The notes under the pieces: model-generated
The model's database searches: none
What the model was told of the DNA's origin: nothing
The model's input: only the letters and a program-made list of their open reading frames with translations
Translations under genes and position numbers: made by a program
Shown here: positions 1 through 7,591 of the stretch, piece by piece
How positions within the stretch are numbered: position 1 is the first letter of the stretch
Layout of the letters: the number at the start of each line of letters is the position of its first letter
Assembly: GCF_030362815.1 (NCBI RefSeq)
Contig: NZ_JAUCGR010000003.1
Span: 124,001-188,000 of the forward strand
Length of the DNA: 64,000 nucleotides
Reading direction: 5' to 3'
Origin: Cellulomonas edaphi
GTDB taxonomy: Bacteria > Actinomycetota > Actinomycetes > Actinomycetales > Cellulomonadaceae

Positions 1-11
1 GCGGTGGCGCG

Positions 12-872
12 ATGAGCCAGCTGCTGTTCGACGCCCCGGGGCCGCGCGCGCGGCGCCGCATGGTCTGGGTCAACGTCGCCGCGACCGTGGCGGTGGTCGG
101 GATCGGCGTCTGGGTGCTCGCGCGCCTGGCCGACAAGGGCCAGCTCGACGCGGACCTGTGGACCCCGTTCCTCGAGCCCGACACCTGGCTCGACTACCTG
201 CTCCCCGGGCTGCGGTCCACGCTGGAGGCGGCGGCGATCTCGATCGTCACGGCCGCGATCTTCGGCCTCGTCCTGGGCCTGGGCCGGCTGTCGCGCTCGC
301 GCACCGTCCGCTCGGTCTCCGGCGTCATCGTCGAGTTCTTCCGCGCGGTGCCCGTGCTGCTCATGATGATCTTCTTCTACATGGGCCTGCCCCGGCTCGA
401 CGTCGTGGACGCCGCGGACGTGCCCCTGGTGGCCGTCGTGCTCGGCCTCACGTTCTACAACGGCTCCGTGTTCGCGGAGCTCGTCCGCTCGGGCGTGCAC
501 AACCTGCCGAGGGGGCAGCGGGAGGCCGCGCTGGCGATCGGGCTCCGGCGCGGGCAGTCCCTGCGATCCGTCGAGGTCCCGCAGGCGCTCATCGCGATGC
601 TCCCCGCGATCGCGAGCCAGCTGGTGGTCATCCTCAAGGACACCGCGCTTGGCTACATCATCACGTACCCCGACCTGCTCAACTCGGCGCGTCTGGTCGG
701 GACCGGCAACGGGAACATCCTGCAGGCGCTGGTCGTGGCGGCCCTGATGTTCATCGTCATCAACTACGGGCTGACCCGGCTCGCCTCCCTGCTGGCGCGC
801 CGGCTCGGCACCCGGACCGCGGGCGAGACCCGGGCCGCTCCCCCGCCGCTGGCGATCAGCACCAAGGGCTAG
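12..872 (+). CDS. gluD: Amino acid (glutamate-type) ABC transporter permease
   Basis: Membrane permease of a polar amino acid importer of the GluD/HisM type, working with a second permease, a binding protein and an ATPase. A hydrophobic segment lies at about residues 18-39, with further membrane spans after it. The EAA-type loop that contacts the ATPase is near residues 168-195 (EAALAIGLRRG). The 286-residue length fits the family. The start ATG overlaps a TGA in the frame just upstream (ATGA), so the preceding gene, probably the partner permease, ends at the window edge. The stop overlaps the stop of rny by four bases (convergent). Glutamate as substrate is inferred from family and from its usual position beside recA/rny in actinobacteria. 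Confidence 0.85.
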   Translation: MSQLLFDAPGPRARRRMVWVNVAATVAVVGIGVWVLARLADKGQLDADLWTPFLEPDTWLDYLLPGLRSTLEAAAISIVTAAIFGLVLGLGRLSRSRTVRSVSGVIVEFFRAVPVLLMMIFFYMGLPRLDVVDAADVPLVAVVLGLTFYNGSVFAELVRSGVHNLPRGQREAALAIGLRRGQSLRSVEVPQALIAMLPAIASQLVVILKDTALGYIITYPDLLNSARLVGTGNGNILQALVVAALMFIVINYGLTRLASLLARRLGTRTAGETRAAPPPLAISTKG

Positions 873-2401
873 CCGGCGGTCGCGCTGGCCCGGATCTCCC
901 GGACGACGGTCACCTTGATCTCGCCGGGGTAGGTCAGGTCGGCCTCGATGTGGCGTGCGATGGCGACGGCGAGCTGGGGCAACGAGTAGTCGTCGACCTC
1001 GGAGGGTTCGACCACCACGCGGACCTCCCGGCCGGCCGACATCGCCAGCGCGCGCCGGACACCCGCGTGCGCCGCGACCAGCTGCTCGAGCTTGTCCAGC
1101 CGCTCCGTGTACTGCTCGATCTCCTCGCGCCGCGCACCGGGCCGCGCCGCCGAGACGGCGTCGGCGACCTGGACGAGCACGGCCTCGACGGTCTCCGGAG
1201 CGACCTCGTCGTGGTGGGCCGCCACCGCGTTGACCACGGCGTGGTCCTCGCCGTGCCGCTTGACCAGGTCGGCGCCGACGGCGGCGTGCGTGCCGGGCAC
1301 CTGCGACGTCAGCGCCTTGCCGATGTCGTGCAGGAACGCGCCGCGCCGCGTGACCTCGACGTCCGCGCCCACCTCGGCCGCCATCGCCGCGGCGAGGAGC
1401 GCCGTCTCCACGAGGTGCTCGAGGACGTTCTGGCCGTAGGACGTGCGCAGCCGCAGGCGCCCGAGCGTGCGCACCAGCTCGGGGTGCAGCCGGGTCACGC
1501 CCGCCCGCTCGGCGGCGTCATGACCCGCCGCGTCGGCGCGCTCGTCGCCCTGCTCCAGCGCGCGCGCGTACGCGGACTCGATCCGCTGCGGGTGGATGCG
1601 TCCGTCGTCCATGAGCGCCTCGAGCGTGACCTGCGCCAGCTCTCGACGCTCGGGGTCGAAGCACGACAGCACCACCGAGCCGGGCTGGTCGTCGACCAGC
1701 ACGTTGACGCCCGTGAGCGCCTCGAAGGCGCGGATGTTGCGCCCCTCCTTGCCGATGATGCGGCCCTTCATGTCCTCCGACGGAAGCGGGAGCACCGTGA
1801 CGGAGCTCTGCGAGCTGGTCCCGACCGCGGTCCGCTGCAGCGCGGCGACCAGCACCCGACGCGCCTTCGCGTCGGCCGTCCGGCGCGCCTGCGCCTCGAT
1901 GCGGCGCACCTGGGCGGCTGTCTCGTTCTGCGCCTGCTCGACGAGCCGCCGGGACAGCTCGGCGCGGGCCTCGTCGGCCGTCAGCCCGGCCGCGGAGGCC
2001 AGCTCGTCGACGGCCTCCCGGCGGGCGTCGGCCACCACCTGTGCGGCGTGCCGCTCGGCCTCCGCCGCGACCCGGGCCGCCTCCCGCTCCGCGAGCTCGA
2101 GCTCGCGCGCCGCCCGGCGCTCGGCATCGGCGGCAGACTCCGCACGCACGCGCGCGTGCTTCTCGAGGGCGCTGGCCTCGGCTCGCTCGGCCGCGATGCT
2201 CGCCTCACGCTCCGCGACCCGCGCCTCGCGTCGCTGGGCGTCGCTGAGCAGCGTCTGCGCCTGCTCCCTGATCGACGCGACGTCCTGCTCAGCGCGGACC
2301 CGCTGGGCCGCAGCCTCGCGTCGCGCCACGAGGACGAGGATCAGCGCGACGAGGCAGGCACCGAGCAGCCCGATGACGACGAGCAGCGAACCGTCCTCCA
2401 C
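869..2401 (-). CDS. rny: Ribonuclease Y
   Basis: Membrane-anchored endoribonuclease that starts mRNA turnover. The 510-residue protein has an N-terminal hydrophobic anchor (about residues 5-25), a long charged Glu/Arg/Ala-rich coiled coil, a KH RNA-binding domain near residues 210-270 (GRIIGKEGRNI) and a C-terminal HD phosphohydrolase domain with the metal motif LHDIGKAL near residue 355. Start is GTG. It lies 97 bases downstream of recX on the same strand and is probably at the end of the recA-recX transcript or just after it. The C-terminal stop overlaps that of the opposing permease gene. Confidence 0.92.
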   Translation of the reverse strand: MEDGSLLVVIGLLGACLVALILVLVARREAAAQRVRAEQDVASIREQAQTLLSDAQRREARVAEREASIAAERAEASALEKHARVRAESAADAERRAARELELAEREAARVAAEAERHAAQVVADARREAVDELASAAGLTADEARAELSRRLVEQAQNETAAQVRRIEAQARRTADAKARRVLVAALQRTAVGTSSQSSVTVLPLPSEDMKGRIIGKEGRNIRAFEALTGVNVLVDDQPGSVVLSCFDPERRELAQVTLEALMDDGRIHPQRIESAYARALEQGDERADAAGHDAAERAGVTRLHPELVRTLGRLRLRTSYGQNVLEHLVETALLAAAMAAEVGADVEVTRRGAFLHDIGKALTSQVPGTHAAVGADLVKRHGEDHAVVNAVAAHHDEVAPETVEAVLVQVADAVSAARPGARREEIEQYTERLDKLEQLVAAHAGVRRALAMSAGREVRVVVEPSEVDDYSLPQLAVAIARHIEADLTYPGEIKVTVVREIRASATAG

Positions 2402-2498
2402 GTGCGCCTCCGATCCGGCTCGTCGCGGGTCGGTGCGCTGAGCTCGGGTCCATTGTCACCTACGGACCACCGGCACGGGCCGAGGCGGGCCCGCGCGG

Positions 2499-3137
2499 TC
2501 ACCAGCCGTCGGCCGTGTCCTGCTCCAGCCCGGGACCGTCGTCGGCCGCGTGCCACCCGTCGTCGTCCCTCGCCTCGGCGTCCGCGAGCTCCTCCCGCAG
2601 CACGCGCGCGACGAGGCCCGGCGGGTAGCCCTTGCGGCCGAGGGCGCCGTAGATGCGGCGACGCCGGACCTCGGGGTCGAGGGCGTGGCCCACCCGCAGC
2701 TTGCGCCGCACGAGCTCGCGCGCGGCAGCCTCCTCGTCGTCCGCGTCGACCTGCTCCAGCGCGACCGCGGCCGTCTCCTCGTCGATGCCCTTGCGCCGCA
2801 GCTCGACGGCGATCGCGCGGCGCGACTGGCCCCGCTCCGCGTGCCGGGTGCGCACGAGCATCGCCGCGAACTCGGCGTCGTCGACCAGGCCGACCTCGGT
2901 GAACCGGTCCAGCACGCGCCCGGCCACGTCGGCGGGGACGAGCTTCTTGGCCATCGCGGCCTCGAGCTGCCCCCTGCTGCGTGGCGCGGCCGCTAGCTGC
3001 CGCAGGGCGATCTCGCGCGCCGCCTCCTCCGCCTGCGCGTCGGAGGCGAAGCCGCCAGGCGCCGCGTCCGGACCGTCCTCGGGTCCCGCGACCGCGGCGC
3101 CCGACCGCCGACTGCGGCGGCCGGGCTGCGCGCTCAT
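2499..3137 (-). CDS. recX: Recombination regulatory protein RecX
   Basis: RecX binds RecA filaments and modulates recombinase activity. The protein has 212 residues: a basic, low-complexity N-terminal extension of about 45 residues followed by the three-helix RecX repeats, with the family pattern visible in EIALRQLAAAPRSRGQLEA and the later GLVDDAEFAAMLVRTRH. Its ATG lies two bases after the recA stop, so the two are almost certainly co-transcribed and translationally coupled. A poorly conserved acidic tail follows the last repeat. Confidence 0.9.
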   Translation of the reverse strand: MSAQPGRRSRRSGAAVAGPEDGPDAAPGGFASDAQAEEAAREIALRQLAAAPRSRGQLEAAMAKKLVPADVAGRVLDRFTEVGLVDDAEFAAMLVRTRHAERGQSRRAIAVELRRKGIDEETAAVALEQVDADDEEAAARELVRRKLRVGHALDPEVRRRRIYGALGRKGYPPGLVARVLREELADAEARDDDGWHAADDGPGLEQDTADGW

Positions 3138-3139
3138 GC

Positions 3140-4174
3140 TCAGAAGTCGACCTCGGCGTCGGCCGGAGCGTCGATCCGCGCCCCGATGCCGAGCTTCTCC
3201 TTGATCTTCTTGTCGAGCTCGTTGGCCAGGTCGGGGTTGTCGCGCAGGAACTTGCGCGCGTTCTCCTTGCCCTGCCCCAGCTGGTCGCCCTCGTAGGTGA
3301 ACCAGGCACCGGACTTGCGCACGAAGCCGTGCTCGACGCCCATGTCGATCAGGCTCCCCTCACGGGAGATGCCCACGCCGTACAGGATGTCGAACTCCGC
3401 CTGCTTGAAGGGCGGCGCCATCTTGTTCTTGACGATCTTCACGCGCGTGCGGTTGCCGACCGCGTCGGTGCCCTCCTTGAGGGTCTCGATGCGGCGGATG
3501 TCCATGCGGACCGAGGCGTAGAACTTCAGCGCCTTGCCACCCGTGGTGGTCTCGGGCGAGCCGAAGAAGACGCCGATCTTCTCGCGCAGCTGGTTGATGA
3601 AGATGGCCGTGGTGCCCGACTGGCTCAGCGCACCGGTGATCTTGCGCAGCGCCTGCGACATCAGGCGCGCCTGGAGGCCGACGTGGCTGTCGCCCATCTC
3701 GCCCTCGATCTCGGCCTTGGGCACGAGCGCGGCGACGGAGTCGATCACGATGATGTCGATCGCGCCGGAGCGGATCAGCATGTCCATGATCTCGAGCGCC
3801 TGCTCGCCCGTGTCGGGCTGCGAGACCAGCAGGGCGTCCGTGTCGACACCCAGCTTCTTCGCGTACTCAGGGTCCAGGGCGTGCTCGGCATCGATGAACG
3901 CCGCGATGCCGCCGGCCTTCTGGGCGTTGGCCACGGCATGCAGCGCGACCGTCGTCTTTCCGGAGGACTCCGGCCCGTAGATCTCGATGACGCGGCCGCG
4001 CGGCAGCCCGCCGATGCCGAGCGCGACGTCCAGCGCGATCGAGCCGGTCGGGATGACCTCGACGGGCGCCCGGCCGTCGTCGCCGAGGCGCATGATCGAG
4101 CCCTTGCCGAACTGGCGGTCGATCTGGCTGAGGGCGGCCTCGAGGGCCTTCTCGCGGTCCTGGGGTGCGGGCAT
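3140..4174 (-). CDS. recA: Recombinase RecA
   Basis: ATP-dependent DNA strand-exchange protein and SOS co-protease. I chose the ATG at 4174 ([12 protein letters not shown]), giving 344 residues, since family members start here. An in-frame ATG at 4186 and an upstream one at 4297 are alternatives and would add 4 or 41 residues. Walker A is GPESSGKT at residues 67-74, and the DNA-binding loops and the [14 protein letters not shown] helix of the C-terminal domain are intact. There is no intein. Upstream, an SOS box overlaps a -10-like element, so DNA damage induction through LexA is expected. recX follows after two bases. Confidence 0.95.
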   Translation of the reverse strand: MPAPQDREKALEAALSQIDRQFGKGSIMRLGDDGRAPVEVIPTGSIALDVALGIGGLPRGRVIEIYGPESSGKTTVALHAVANAQKAGGIAAFIDAEHALDPEYAKKLGVDTDALLVSQPDTGEQALEIMDMLIRSGAIDIIVIDSVAALVPKAEIEGEMGDSHVGLQARLMSQALRKITGALSQSGTTAIFINQLREKIGVFFGSPETTTGGKALKFYASVRMDIRRIETLKEGTDAVGNRTRVKIVKNKMAPPFKQAEFDILYGVGISREGSLIDMGVEHGFVRKSGAWFTYEGDQLGQGKENARKFLRDNPDLANELDKKIKEKLGIGARIDAPADAEVDF

Positions 4175-4349
4175 GATGTCCACCATCTTCGTCTCGAGCA
4201 GCGTGCGCTGCGCCTGCGGGGGCTGGTCCTTGTCGTTGCGGGTGACGCTATGTCCGACCACCGACACCACGACCTGCCGCCCGTCCAGCCTGTGCACCGA
4301 CGTCGTCGGCGCCGGGCTGTGGACGGCTCGTCGCTGTCACCCAGGGACG

Positions 4350-4372
4350 ACCATACCCGTACAGGTGTTCGA
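4350..4372 (-). promoter_or_regulatory. LexA-type SOS box and -10 element of recA
   Basis: Read on the minus strand, 4372 to 4357 is TCGAACACCTGTACGG. The actinobacterial/Gram-positive LexA consensus is TCGAAC-N4-GTTCGA; the first half matches 6 of 6 and the second half 4 of 6. Directly downstream lies TATGGT (4355-4350), a plausible -10. The arrangement places LexA over the recA promoter. If the ATG at 4174 is used, the leader would be about 170 bases. Confidence 0.75.
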
Positions 4373-4397
4373 TGCGCGCGACACGCCGACACGAGCC

Positions 4398-5162
4398 TCA
4401 GTCCAGCTCGAGCACGCCTCCCGGCTGCAGGACGTGCACGGCGCAGCGCGGTGCCTCCCGGCCCGCGGCCGCGCCGAACGCGGGCCCGCCCACGTCCATC
4501 CAACCGGGCGGCAGCCGCCGCGAGACCGGCGTGTGCAGGGTCCCCCAGTGCACCGGGACGGCGTGCCGCGCCCCGACCAGCCCGCACACGCGTGCGGCCT
4601 GAGTGGGGTCCATGTGGCCGCCGGACAGCCGCGGACCCCATCCGCCGACAGGGACGAGCGCGAGGTCGATCGGCCCCTCGGCCATCGTCGGCAGGTCCGC
4701 CATGGCCGCGTAAGGCTCCGTGTCACCGGCGAACCACGCGCGCCAGCGCGGCGTCGCGATCACGAACCCGCACGCCGCGTTGGGCCGGTGCGGCATCGGC
4801 CGGTGGCCGTGCACGGCCGGGACGGGCCGGATCCGCACGTGCGACCCCGGCACGGTCCACCACTCGACGTCCCGGAGCCCGATCGCGTCGACGCCGCGCG
4901 CCCGCAGCCAGTGGGCGTTCGCGGGCGCCGCCAGCACCGTGGCGTCCGGCACGAGCCGCAGCGAGGCCAGCTCGGCGTGGTCGTGGTGCAGGTGCGAGAC
5001 GAGCACGGCGTCGGGCGCCTCCCAGTGCGCGCGCTCCGGCGCCCCGCCCCGACGCCGGAGCAGGTGGGCGTGCGGGCGCAGCAGGGGGTCGGTGAGGATC
5101 CGCACGCCGTCGACGTCGAGCACCGCGCTCGCGTGCCCGATCCAGCGCAGCCGCACGCTCAC
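4398..5162 (-). CDS. Metallo-beta-lactamase fold hydrolase
   Basis: Predicted cytoplasmic metal-dependent hydrolase of the UlaG/N-acyl-phosphatidylethanolamine phospholipase D-like branch; substrate unknown. The start is taken as GTG at 5162, which overlaps the stop of the upstream phosphodiesterase gene as GTGA, giving 254 residues. The zinc motif HLHHDH is at residues 57-62, with later metal ligands in AVHGHRP, FAGDTEP and VHWGT. The 4-base overlap shows it is the last gene of the DUF3046-phosphodiesterase operon. No signal peptide is visible. A longer in-frame form beginning at 5276 exists but has a basic, low-complexity extension that looks spurious. Confidence 0.8.
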   Translation of the reverse strand: MSVRLRWIGHASAVLDVDGVRILTDPLLRPHAHLLRRRGGAPERAHWEAPDAVLVSHLHHDHAELASLRLVPDATVLAAPANAHWLRARGVDAIGLRDVEWWTVPGSHVRIRPVPAVHGHRPMPHRPNAACGFVIATPRWRAWFAGDTEPYAAMADLPTMAEGPIDLALVPVGGWGPRLSGGHMDPTQAARVCGLVGARHAVPVHWGTLHTPVSRRLPPGWMDVGGPAFGAAAGREAPRCAVHVLQPGGVLELD

Positions 5163-7231
5163 GGGCGCAGCCCGACGGCCTGCGCCCACCGGACGAGCTG
5201 GGTGTGCACCGCCTCGGCGCCGACGAGGATCTGCTCGGCACCCACCGGGGCGCGCAGGTCGTCGTCGATCGGCCACTCGCTGGGATGCAGCAGCAACGCG
5301 TGGTTCTGCGCACCGCCGATCCCGCCGTGCGAGCCCACCTGGCCCTCGAACGCGTGCACGTGCCCCGCGCGCGAGATGCTCGAGACCAGCAGCAGGTCAC
5401 CCGTGTTCGGCAGGCGTGCCGCGCGAGCGAGGTCGGCGCGGGCGCGCGGGCCGTAGCCGGCCAGCGGGTCGATGCCCTCGGGCGCGGCGTCCTCCTGCTC
5501 CAGGAGCACCAGGCCCGCGGAGCCGACCGCGACCAGGCCGCGTTCCCGCGTGTCGACCACGACGATCCCGATCGACGGCGTCGCGGCGAGCCCCGCGACG
5601 AGTCCGGGCCAGCGCTCCTGCACGTCCTCGAGCGTGAGGCGCCGCGGCTCGCGCGGGAACCACACGAGCCCGAGGTTTCCCGACGCCACGACGACGACGT
5701 CGGGGAGCTCGGCTCCCGAGCGCGCGCGGGTGGCCTCGCGCGACGCGTCGGGGCCGAGCACGGTCCGCTTGCCGTGGAACGCGCTCGTCAGCAGCGCGTT
5801 GAGCGGTCCCCAGTCCTCACCGTCGTGGCTGGTGACGCCCTCCGCGGCGGGCGCGGCCATGAGCGCGCGCACCGCGTCCAGGAGCGAGCGGCCCTCCTCC
5901 TGCTCGAAGGTCGCGCCGAGCGTCTGGCCGTGGTCGGACAGCACGACGATGCGGTACGAGCGCGGCGCGACCTCGACCGCGCGCTCGAGGATGCCGAGCA
6001 CCCGGTCCAGGCCCTCCAGCGCGCGCATCGACTCGGGCCGGGTGGGACCGGCGTGGTGGGCGATCTCGTCGTAGTCGACGAGGTCGACGTAGATGCTCGG
6101 GTCGCCGCGCAGGAGCGCCTCGGCGACGAGCGAGGTGTTGAGGTCGCGCATCGCGACGTTGCTGATGCCGCGCAGCACCACGTACCAGCCCGCCCGCGAG
6201 ATGCGCGGCCGCACGTCCCGGATGCGCTGACGACGCGCCTGGTAGAGCTCCTTGACCATCTCCCCGAGCGTGAGGCTGACCGCGCGGGCGAGCACGAACG
6301 GGCTCGCGAAGAAGCGCAGGAACGCGGGCCCCGGGCCCAGGCCGGATCCCGTCCCGTCCGGCCCCGGCGCGCGCGTGCGGCTCATGACCAGGTAGCAGGC
6401 CGCGGCGTCGCCCGAGAACATGGTGGACACGGCCGTGCCGCCGCCCGCCAGCAGCCCCTTGCCGGACGTGAGGCGCTGCTCCACGAGCGCGGCGTCGACG
6501 GGGTGGTTGGTGACCACGAGCCGCCCGAGCTCACGGTCCCACCAGCGGAACGCAGGGATGTCCGACGAGTCGCCGTGCAGCAGCCCGGCCTGGCTCGCCG
6601 GGGTGGTCGACGGGATGCGCGCCCACCAGGACTCCAGGCTGTGCGTGCCGTCGACCAGCCACCTCTGCATCGTGGGCGCCAGCCCCGCCTCGATCGCCTC
6701 GCGCAGCACGGGCTCGCCGACGCCGTCGAGCTGCACGACGAGCAGCCCGGGCTCCCTGTCACCGTCGCTCGTGGCCGCGCCGGCACGCCGGGCGTGGCGA
6801 CGCGCACGGCGCAGCACGTCCGCGACCACGTACTCGCTGTCGTTGGCCCCCCACAGCCAGCGGCCCACGGCCATCACGATGCCGGCGAGGACCAGCACCG
6901 CGAAGAAGCCCCACGCCGACTCGACCGTCAAGCCCGGCAGCACGACGAGCGCGAGCCACGCCGTGGCGACCTGCGCGAGCAGACCGGCGACGAGCGCACC
7001 GCCCGCACCGGCCACGCGCGCCAGCCACCGCATGGGCCGGCGCAGCGCGAGGTCCCCGAAAGCGACGACGACCGCCGCTCCGAGCACCGGTCCCGGGCCG
7101 GACGCCGCGACGTCGTCGACCACCGCGATCGCCAGCCACAGCCCCAGTGCGGTGGTGGCGACCGAGACCACGGCGTCGCCCACGTCGGCGAGCTCGGGCA
7201 GGCGCGCCGGCCGGTCGGAGTTCGCGCTCAT
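5159..7231 (-). CDS. Membrane-anchored alkaline phosphatase-superfamily phosphodiesterase
   Basis: A 690-residue two-part protein. Residues about 20-130 hold several hydrophobic segments of the kind annotated as phage holin-like membrane domains. Residues about 160-685 are a type I phosphodiesterase/nucleotide pyrophosphatase-like domain: LLVVQLDGVGEP is the first metal motif, STTPASQAGLLHG near residue 206 carries the probable nucleophilic Thr, and LSDHGQT near residue 430 gives further ligands. Substrate is unknown; a lipid or envelope phosphodiester is a reasonable guess. Its ATG (7231) is preceded by no clear Shine-Dalgarno sequence but by a chain of five tiny reading frames. The MBL gene overlaps its end by four bases. 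Confidence 0.82.
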   Translation of the reverse strand: MSANSDRPARLPELADVGDAVVSVATTALGLWLAIAVVDDVAASGPGPVLGAAVVVAFGDLALRRPMRWLARVAGAGGALVAGLLAQVATAWLALVVLPGLTVESAWGFFAVLVLAGIVMAVGRWLWGANDSEYVVADVLRRARRHARRAGAATSDGDREPGLLVVQLDGVGEPVLREAIEAGLAPTMQRWLVDGTHSLESWWARIPSTTPASQAGLLHGDSSDIPAFRWWDRELGRLVVTNHPVDAALVEQRLTSGKGLLAGGGTAVSTMFSGDAAACYLVMSRTRAPGPDGTGSGLGPGPAFLRFFASPFVLARAVSLTLGEMVKELYQARRQRIRDVRPRISRAGWYVVLRGISNVAMRDLNTSLVAEALLRGDPSIYVDLVDYDEIAHHAGPTRPESMRALEGLDRVLGILERAVEVAPRSYRIVVLSDHGQTLGATFEQEEGRSLLDAVRALMAAPAAEGVTSHDGEDWGPLNALLTSAFHGKRTVLGPDASREATRARSGAELPDVVVVASGNLGLVWFPREPRRLTLEDVQERWPGLVAGLAATPSIGIVVVDTRERGLVAVGSAGLVLLEQEDAAPEGIDPLAGYGPRARADLARAARLPNTGDLLLVSSISRAGHVHAFEGQVGSHGGIGGAQNHALLLHPSEWPIDDDLRAPVGAEQILVGAEAVHTQLVRWAQAVGLRP

Positions 7232-7286
7232 CGACCGCTCACCGCCCGCTCATCGGCCGCTCATCGGCCGCTCATCGGCCGCTCAT
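7228..7286 (-). other. Chain of five 4-codon minicistrons (11-base tandem repeat)
   Basis: On the minus strand, start codons stand every 11 bases at 7286, 7275, 7264, 7253 (ATG), 7242 (GTG) and 7231 (ATG of the phosphodiesterase). Each of the first five opens a frame reading Met-Ser-Gly-Arg-stop, 15 bases long. Its TGA overlaps the next start as ATGA or GTGA. The first ATG also overlaps the stop of the DUF3046 gene (7285-7283). The unit is ATGAGCGGCCG; differences in units four and five are confined to the Gly wobble base and the base shared by the Arg wobble and the next start. All keep start, stop and peptide. Confidence 0.85.
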
Positions 7287-7516
7287 CGACGCGGAGGCGC
7301 CTGGCGACCCAGGTCGGCGCCCCACCGCTTGTCGTCGGGGATGTCGAGCTCGTCGCACAGGGCGTGCCACACGACCCGGGGCTCGACGCCGTCGTCGAGC
7401 GCCTGCTCGGGGGTCCGTTGGCCGAGCGCCCCGAGGACCATCGAGCGCGTCAGCTCCCGGCCGTGGGCGCTGCCCAGCACCTCGTCCACCAGCTGCCAGA
7501 ACTCCCGGAACCTCAC
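7283..7516 (-). CDS. DUF3046 family protein
   Basis: A 77-residue actinobacterial protein of unknown function, recognised by its opening RFREFWQLVDEVLG and by the motif LGALGQRTPEQALDDGVEP. The family is normally about 65 residues and is often found close to recA. GTG at 7516 is the start. The frame stays open far upstream into lhr on the other strand, but that part is antisense. Its stop overlaps the first of the minicistrons that lead to the phosphodiesterase, so it is the first real gene of that operon. It is divergent from lhr with 75 bases between them, where both promoters must lie. Confidence 0.85.
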   Translation of the reverse strand: MRFREFWQLVDEVLGSAHGRELTRSMVLGALGQRTPEQALDDGVEPRVVWHALCDELDIPDDKRWGADLGRQAPPRR

Positions 7517-7591
7517 GGACGTCAGCCTGCCACCAAGTCGAGCCCTGCGGGGCCAGCGGATGTGGGCGCCGGCTGCGACGATGACGGCGTG

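Noticed and set aside
158-2902. Plus-strand open frame of over 900 codons across gluD, rny and recX
   Set aside because: Reads antisense or out of frame through three recognised genes; composition is typical of high-GC shadow frames.
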